A stretch of 64,000 bases of DNA from Gonatopus flavifemur (Eukaryota; Arthropoda; Insecta; Hymenoptera; Dryinidae). The translations under genes and the position numbers were made by a program. Positions 57,541 to 64,000 of the stretch are shown here, piece after piece; the first letter of the stretch is position 1, and each line of letters starts with the position of its first letter. The notes beneath the pieces were generated by a model. That model was given only the letters and a program-made list of their open reading frames with translations. It was not told the origin of the DNA and searched no databases. Location of the stretch: the NCBI GenBank assembly GCA_018340375.1, contig JAFFJZ010000003.1:5766001-5830000 (forward strand), given 5' to 3'.

Positions 57541-60359
57541 TTTTTTCCTTGTAGTTTTTTTCTCAAAATTGGAGATAAAAGTCACGGGAAAGAGTTGAAA
57601 CGGAATATTTTAATCTATATGATGTGTTGTTCATCAATCTGTGGAAGAAAAAGGAAGGAAATGGATTGAGTCAATGTGATCGATGGGAAGACTTCGTTAA
57701 CATACAGGATCACGATTTCGTTCTGCATAAATCTCGTTTCAGCAACAGAAGTTTTTACAGTTACTTGATGCAGACTTTTAGAAAACTGTGAATACTTTGA
57801 ACATTTATAATACATTATCGTTCAATTCGTCGACTGACATTAGTTACAGATTTGTCGCAAATTAACTCACCTCAATTCCTTTAAGGAGTTTCGCAGAAGT
57901 TTGTTGAGGGTTCAGAGGAACTCATCCCAATTCTCATAAAATTGATAGATAATTGGATAGGAATTTTCAAATAAATTAAACTTTAGCCAATATGAAGGCA
58001 ACTTTGGTCATTTATCAAAGAATTTAACTAATCTTCAAGGTAATTGTTATGCGATACGATGAGAACTAAACAGTCTTTCAGTCACTGGGTTTGTTGTTTG
58101 TGGTACTCCAGCGTGCAAGATTGTCGCAAAATCAACTCGAATATCATTTATAGATGCTTTGTAGTGGTTTTAAGTTCTTCAAAATTGATTCAATACTAAC
58201 TTAATTCGTCCCTGGTAAAAATGAAGCGTTCAAGCGCGATTAAAGAGTAAACCAAGAGTCATTCAGGCGTAATTTGAGAAGTAATTGGAACATCCGCATG
58301 CTTCATTTTTGAATCCTCAATAAATTAGAAGTTAGATGTAAATTTGACAAACATCTAATTGTATTACAATTCATGTTGATTCAAAACACTCGTCATTGGT
58401 TCATGTTGGACCTTCACCAAACTATCATAACCAGCCCTTGAGTTTTTCAAGAGAATTTCTAATCAACAAGTGCACGTAGTATTTTGTAATTACAGTTCGT
58501 AAATTCATATATAAATTAATCACAAGCGATTCTATCAGTTTTCTAATTTGAAGGGAATTTTTAATCATAAACTTCCATGAAAGTTTTGCCGAGCTTCCTG
58601 GATAAAACTTGCATCCAGCTGAAAGCAAGTCCTCCTTTGAGTATTTATATCAAGTTACGACATGAATGAAAATGATTTGAAAGAATCGATGTTAACATAT
58701 GTTGAACTTGAACCAAACTTTTGGTAAACTTATGGAACATCATCGTGTATTTGAATGGGCTCCACGTTGAATAAATTTCAAACTTCTGATGATGTATTTG
58801 TGGGTGGAAGGAGATTCATGCAAGATCAGTTGTTTGTTGAAATGTAGGAGGAGTCTTTGTTTGAAAATACTTTTGGAAATCGTCAACTAAATTTGTTCTA
58901 ATGTGTCCTAGTTCAGGATTATTTGATATATCAAATGCTGTACAAATTGTGGACAGCTGAGTTTGACACAAATTGAATAGATTGACGAATAGCATTCAAT
59001 GAATTGCAATAGGATAAAAAAGGCATCCTGAAGTTCCTTTTGAAGATGGTTAAGACTCGATCAGAGCGGTTATGATAAAGGGAATTGATTGGCCAATAAT
59101 TTTTCATAATTCATCTTGAAATATCATAATTTCTACAGGAATTAGAACTGTTTTCCATAAATTCTCATGAGATCTCATAATTTTTTTTTGATAATTATAT
59201 TGTTTTATAAAAACTTGTGGATTTTTATAATTTCTCTCATGATTTCTTCAGAAATTCAGATACCACCATGATAAATATTTCTCCATAAAATATTATATTT
59301 GATATTGTGATTATTATCATTATCCTATTATTTATTGCTGTGAAACAAATAGAATCCATCAAACGAGATATAAAACATAGATGTAATTTTATAATAAATT
59401 GTGTTATTTATGCTGAAACACAATTCCTTCATATTTCAATCGTAACTCCAATCACAAAAATGTTTGCTTCTGATAAGAAAATCAAGATATTTTTGTCCAG
59501 ACCAACAAGAAAAATTTTCTTGATTCGAGGAACATGCTTCAAAGAATAAAAACAGATATTATTTTCACGACAAGGTTTAATGCAATATTATGCCTTGTAA
59601 TAAAGAAATATTTCTCACACTGACAATTCGGATTCCTGGAGATTTATTATTACATTAGAATTATAAGAAAACATGAAAAACTGTAGAAAATTATGAAAAA
59701 CCTTCTTCCCCAGGGTGAGTACATGAAAAATTTTGAAATCTACCCCGAAAATAAAATTTCTGTGTTAACTAAAATATTCAATTGAATAGTCGCAACGAAA
59801 TATCTAATTGATTTGAATAAAATTTTATCAAATCAATGAAATATCCACTCGCATCGAAAAAATATTTAGTCGACTCAGTAAAAATTCATCCAAATCAATT
59901 GAGGGTTTTGTTTATCAATGAATATTTCGCTTTTCCAATTTCCTGTTGCTTCCAGGCAACATTCTCTGGTGTTTATAAAAACTCTCCAGCCACGTTTTCT
60001 GGAACCGAGAATTAAGAAGTGATTCGGAAACTATTAATTCAATGATAAACTGATTCATTATTTGACCCGTCATGGGAAAGCACCCTAAGACGCAACCCTT
60101 CTCTCTTTTGAAATCTCTGTTGGGATGACAAAAATACGAGCATTGTGAAAAATTGCAAATTTTTTTTGTTCAATCATTCAATTCTTCTCACTTCTGATAC
60201 TAAATAAATTCTGGCGATGTTGAATGATTCAATCTTGATCAACATTGAATAATTTCTTCACATTGAGTCACTTCGATGATAATTTCTGGTTGATTATTTT
60301 ATCATTTAACTGATTCAATGACGATACAACAATTGTAAATATTCTGTGAACGTCCGAAT
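57541..60359. other. Long AT-rich stretch
   Basis: Contents are limited to a weak direct repeat (GATTTGTCGCAAATTAACTC near 57850 and GATTGTCGCAAAATCAACTC near 58121), a cluster of TCATAATTT-like motifs at 59095-59260, and a 15-bp-stem hairpin at 59807-59837. Minus frame 58425-58628 and the text just upstream look vaguely protein-like (for example CKFYPGSSAKLSWKFMIKN) but match nothing recognised. Confidence 0.4.
59807..59837. repeat. AT-rich hairpin, about 15-bp stem
   Basis: ATTGATTTGAATAAAA pairs with TTTTATCAAATCAAT with a single unpaired A. Flanking GAAATAT copies lie on both sides. Confidence 0.6.
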
Positions 60360-60930
60360 GGTACATTGTGCTGTTCGGGAGGAAGTTTCAAAATCTTGAG
60401 AAGCCCGGGAACGGAGGAGCGTTGAGAGTTGGTGGAATCCGGATTCAACGTCCACGACGCCACCGCTGCCACCTGGGTTTCCGGGTTCGCGAGATGCCGA
60501 GCCGCGATCTTCTTCTGCACTCTGGCTCTTTACTCGCCGGGAGGCTGTACGTTACATACCCATACCAACCTGCAGTATATTTATACACACAACCGCATAC
60601 ACGTACATCAAATGTTACATCGTTCAGCAAGAGAGAGTGTACATGCATGCAACCGAGCAACGCGTAGCACGGGTGCGTATAGCCCGGATGCATGTGCAAG
60701 GCGCATAAATAGCCGACACGCTCGACTCGTGACGTCGAATGCACTCGTGAGAGGAACGAGAAATGGTGGAGGAAAAAAAGAGCCTCGTAAAGCCGATGAC
60801 TACGTTGCACGTCTCGCGTCGCATCGCGTGGGAACTGGATCATTACACATATATCGCGAGAATCTCTAACATTGTACCATAGCCTGTATACGTTATCTCG
60901 TGCCATGTCATACAATGTTAGCTTCAAGCG
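60360..60930. other. CpG-rich island with overlapping long frames
   Basis: Balanced to G+C-rich sequence (CCACGACGCCACCGCTGCC near 60451) supports opposing frames: 60429-60869 (+, 146 codons) and 60445-60963 (-, 172 codons). They overlap almost completely in antisense. The minus frame is Cys/His/Tyr-rich in the part antisense to CA/TG repeats, and neither shows a domain or good splice context. At most one could be real; a promoter or 5' UTR island is likelier. Confidence 0.3.
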
Positions 60931-63146
60931 GAGGATACTAAATAATACTGTTGTACAGCCCAAACGCTAAGATTTCATTCTCTACGCGAGAAGAATTCAC
61001 CTCAAAAGTATCGGTAAATATTCTTTTCAAATTCATTTTTCTCACTCTCGACATCGACTACCCTGACAGCAAGAGTTTGAGCAAAAATCTAGGATTTTAG
61101 CTTCTCAATCACTGCATGCGTAGCGAATTTCCAGTAACTTTCGTTGTATGGGTCAGTTCAAACCAGACAGCGCCCTTCAGCAAAATATTTTCCAACACTC
61201 TTCTCAGTTGATTCCTTTTTCTGACGTTTTATCTTCTCCCTTTGAAGCTGAACTTTTCGGCAACCCTTAATTTCATACACCTACAGGCAATTCTTGCGTT
61301 TTTGCATTGCTGACTGTTCAAAGCAGCTTCGACTCTACTGGGGCTGTTATTACTTGGTTGCTCATTCGAAGTTTTCACACAGCATGGAAGAGATCTCGAT
61401 AAAACCATATTGTTGAACGATTAATCGCGAATATCACACAATGTATGGGATATGCGTATATCATAACGTCTATGATTCGTAATTGTAATTGGCCACTTGA
61501 CAGAAAAGAACATTATATTCCTTGGTATATGAAGACAGAATACTGCAGAATATAAGATAACATGTTATCTTTAAGGAAGAAATCACATCTCACAAGTAAA
61601 TTACCCACAATATCTGGTTTGAAAGAACTAATTTGTACTCGCTGCTATACTTTGTTCTACAAAAAAAAAAGTGATAAAAGTCGATGGATGGAGAACCATC
61701 ATCACTCCAGCACGATCCTTGTATTGTATACTCTACAGTCTAAGTGGATAATTTCTAAAGCGTCTATATCTTAGAAGTTCGAAAACAGGTGCAACTTACG
61801 ACGTATGTACAACATCGTTGTCTTTACATGCTTGCTGCTCGTCAGTTCACTTCTAATTACTGTGAGTAGCAGATGCACATCAATGTTTCATTCACTTCGA
61901 CCTTTTCATTTAAGGAGGAATATTAATGAATAGCTGTGTACTATGCTATAACTCTATGCTATGCCATGCTATGCCATGTTATGCATTGCTATGCTTAGGT
62001 GTTTTGTTCACAAGGTTTACAAATTACAAAGTAGTTCGATGAAGGGAATTTATCCATAAATCCCCTCTTTCTTCTTCTCATCTTGTATTATAATAATTGA
62101 GTGCACTTTAGAAGAGGATAAATCTATCAACAAAGAACACTTCACCCTCTGTACTTCAATTCCTCCAGAATTTCTTATAATTTATTCTCTATTCATCCAC
62201 TTTTACAAATCCAAATTCTTTTATTAAAATAACATTCGATCCAGGAAACCAAGGATTTCTCTTTCAGAATCATAATTTTCACCTCGTACATTGCTCATTA
62301 CTCTTCTCCAGGGTTTTTGTAATATCTCTCACCGAATGTACAAATTTGTACCAAGATTTTTATAAGAGTTCCGAAATGGTAGTGCCTGCGGATTGCACAC
62401 GGTAATTTGAGTACAAGATCATCCACCGATCACGTACTCCAGAATATATATCGCATGCAACCATTCGGTTAGTTACGATTCTATAATCACACTTATCACG
62501 TTGTTGTAATGAACGATATTATCGAGTAACAGTTACGAGTCATCCACTTTTCACATGAACAAACATTCGAATGATCCAAATAATAAGACTCGTGATATCG
62601 GTATCGAAGAAGTGCAAGAAATTTGAATAAAATTTTCTCTGGAAGGAAAAAAAGAAGACGATTCTAATCTGAAATTCATAAACGAGCATTCTCCGTGACA
62701 CTTTGAAATGTAATTATTCGTCCCGATATCACGTGCGTTCGTGTCGTTCGAGCTGGTAAACTGGTTTCGAGAGTATTGTATTAACGGACGTCGGCGCAAG
62801 GGAGTTTAAAAGAATCAAGAAAAAAAGATCAAGAGCAAGAACAGAGGGAAAAAATAAGAGAACGAACAAAGAATTCTAATTACCCAATCAGAAGAGCATC
62901 CTCGCTTTTATCGCTGTTCACGAGCATCGTTCTTAAAACGCACCACGAATCGCGTGCGTGCCAAAGTATGTGCGTGCACGCATGCACGCCAGGGAAAACG
63001 CAATCCGATAGCAACAGCGGTAGCCCCTGTCGTCGAAATATTCCCTTTTCTGAGCGGCAGAACCTTATGATGCGGAATATATTCTCATTTTTTTCTCCTG
63101 GCTCCACTCCGGTATGCGAAAGGAGAACTGTTTTTTTTGCCTTCAA
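60931..63146. other. AT-rich to mixed stretch
   Basis: It contains the pentanucleotide microsatellite listed separately. A CpG-containing segment at 62930-63050 carries alternating GTGCGTGCACGCATGCACGC near 62971. No gene could be supported. Confidence 0.45.
61941..61995. repeat. CTATG/CCATG pentanucleotide microsatellite
   Basis: About ten imperfect pentamers (CTATG, CCATG, TTATG) follow one another, with an irregular unit near 61946-61954. Confidence 0.8.
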
Positions 63147-63397
63147 ACTGACAGAAAAATGACCTGGTTGGAACATTCGTGGTCGCAAGAACTTGAAATC
63201 TAGTGCGATTCACCAGGAAATCTGATTGCGATGTCCAGAAAAACCAGATGTTTTTCTCGGTCTGATAACCAGAATTCGCAGTTAATTTTCGCTTCAACCA
63301 CTTCTTCTGGACATCACAATCACATTTCCTGGTGAATCGAATCAGATTTCAAGTTATTGAGACCACGAATGTTCCAACCAGGTCATTTTTGATCAGT
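63147..63397. mobile_element. Long foldback, about 82-bp near-identical arms
   Basis: The left arm (63159-63240) and the reverse complement of the right arm (63305-63386) share ATGACCTGGTTGGAACATTC, GTGGTC, ACTTGAAATCT, CGATTCACCAGGAAAT, TGATTG and GATGTCCAGAA with only about eight differences, and weaker pairing extends outward to ACTGA/TCAGT. The loop is about 64 bp. No target duplication could be recognised. It is either a foldback transposon or a hairpin-RNA locus able to feed small RNAs if transcribed. There is no coding capacity; the flanking frames 62968-63162 (+) and 63085-63297 (-) are incidental. Confidence 0.75.
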
Positions 63398-63884
63398 ATG
63401 ATAAAAAGGACTGATATAAAGAAACGAGGAATGATGAATTTTCGAAAGAAAGTATCGACTATTCCTTGCTGATATGCTACTCACCTTGTGAACATCAATA
63501 GAATACTTTTAGTTGTAATTCAAAGACTTGATCCTGCATATAGTATAATTTATGTAAATTTATCTGCTACCTACAGTCGCTTTTGAATTTTCCAATAAAT
63601 GACAGATATACACAGGTAGATGATTACGTGAACAACGCCGCAGGAAAAATTCCATTTCAAGGCCTTGTGCGAATGTAATCGATTTGTACCTGCTTTATAA
63701 TCATTGATTCTTGCTGGGTAAACAATAAGGGATGAATAGACAATATTCTGAAGTGATGGCAGGGAGGATTACAAATTCTGTCGTTGACAATTTTATGCCA
63801 CGAATACCCCTGAATTTTCCCTGAAAGAGTAATTTTATAGTCGTCCTCCCCTCGACGATGTACACGATAAAATAACGTTATATT
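63398..63884. other. AT-rich non-coding stretch
   Basis: I see no supportable feature. The minus frame 63657-63911 has no recognisable motif. Confidence 0.5.
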
Positions 63885-64000
63885 ATGCCTCGCACAGGCG
63901 TAATGATGCAACTATACGACGATGATGAGGACTTCGATTGCACTATAATTTTCACGAACAAACGCGACGATACGCGAACACCCGCGGTGCATTTGTCACT
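63885..64000 (+). CDS. Possible 5' end of a coding exon, truncated by the window edge
   Basis: An ATG at 63885, with further in-frame ATGs at 63903 and 63906, opens a frame of 38 codons that is still open at the end of the window. The text (MMQLYDDDEDFDCTIIFTN, then KRDDTRTPAVHLS) is acidic then basic and looks protein-like, and the DNA is CpG-containing and less AT-rich than the preceding 400 bases. No domain can be recognised from this length. A chance open run of 38 codons is quite possible. Confidence 0.2.
   Translation, partial: MPRTGVMMQLYDDDEDFDCTIIFTNKRDDTRTPAVHLS

Noticed and set aside
60445..60963. 172-codon minus-strand frame and the antisense 146-codon plus frame
   Set aside because: They are nearly complete antisense overlaps in a CpG-rich island with CA/TG repeats. 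No domain, start context or splice support.

Overview
This is a eukaryotic, AT-rich, gene-poor window, most likely from an insect. By eye the bulk is roughly one-third G+C. It is interrupted by sharply bounded, CpG-containing, purine/pyrimidine-biased islands (for example 4780-6310, 16020-16440, 23640-24420, 44090-44480, 51840-52880, 55040-55400). Such islands in an AT-rich background, together with many TA-flanked foldback elements, fit an insect genome, perhaps Hymenoptera, but no diagnostic gene fixes the order. I see no bacterial-style operon, CRISPR array, rRNA or tRNA.

No complete protein-coding gene can be called with confidence. At about 65% A+T a stop codon is expected about every 14 codons. 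A rough calculation then predicts on the order of a hundred stop-free runs of 60 codons or more over both strands of 64 kb, about what is present. Open-frame length alone is therefore not evidence here, and coding calls rest on family-like motifs, splice sites or several adjacent coding-like pieces. On that basis the candidates, all tentative, are: a two-exon small gene at 8327-8583 (+); a short GC-rich exon at 10809-10902 (-); a frameshifted coding remnant at 21890-22641 (-); and a cluster of three minus-strand remnants at 47.4-50.1 kb. That cluster holds a stretch resembling takeout/JHBP proteins, an unidentified terminal exon, and a stretch resembling the C-terminal end of an astacin metalloprotease. 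A partial frame also runs off the right edge (63885-64000, +).

The best-supported features are short mobile elements. Four are clear foldback or terminal-inverted-repeat elements: 48950-49137 (TA target duplication, about 61-bp arms), 40746-40894 (TA duplication), 54045-54309 (about 75-bp arms, 5-bp duplication TTATC) and 63147-63397 (about 82-bp near-identical arms). Weaker ones lie at 1462-1746, 13199-13291 and 41567-41748. Two dispersed families of degenerate short repeats recur. One has a 20-21 bp period built on an AGCT...AGC dyad (9.0-9.6, 37.0-37.7 and 50.5-50.6 kb, and inside the 40.7-kb element). The other is built on CACTCT...AGAGTG dyads (14.8 and 39.2-39.5 kb). Their motifs and TA or CCGTG ends suggest that some of these repeats are parts of the same element families.

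Layout: 0-4.8 kb AT-rich; 4.8-6.3 GA/CT island; 6.3-8 AT-rich; 8-11.3 candidate promoter, small gene, 20-bp repeats and possible exons; 11.3-16 AT-rich with a tandem duplication and hairpins; 16-24.4 three islands, two low-copy repeat tracts and a decayed coding remnant; 24.4-36 mostly AT-rich with conserved-looking blocks; 36-42 regulatory-looking block plus a dense cluster of small elements; 44-47.2 three CpG islands; 47.4-50.2 coding remnants and a MITE; 50.5-57.5 several islands and a foldback; 57.5-60.3 AT-rich; 60.4-64 island, microsatellite, long foldback and a possible exon. The islands and CpG-rich blocks without reading frames look like regulatory DNA of a large intergenic region or a very long intron; this is inference.
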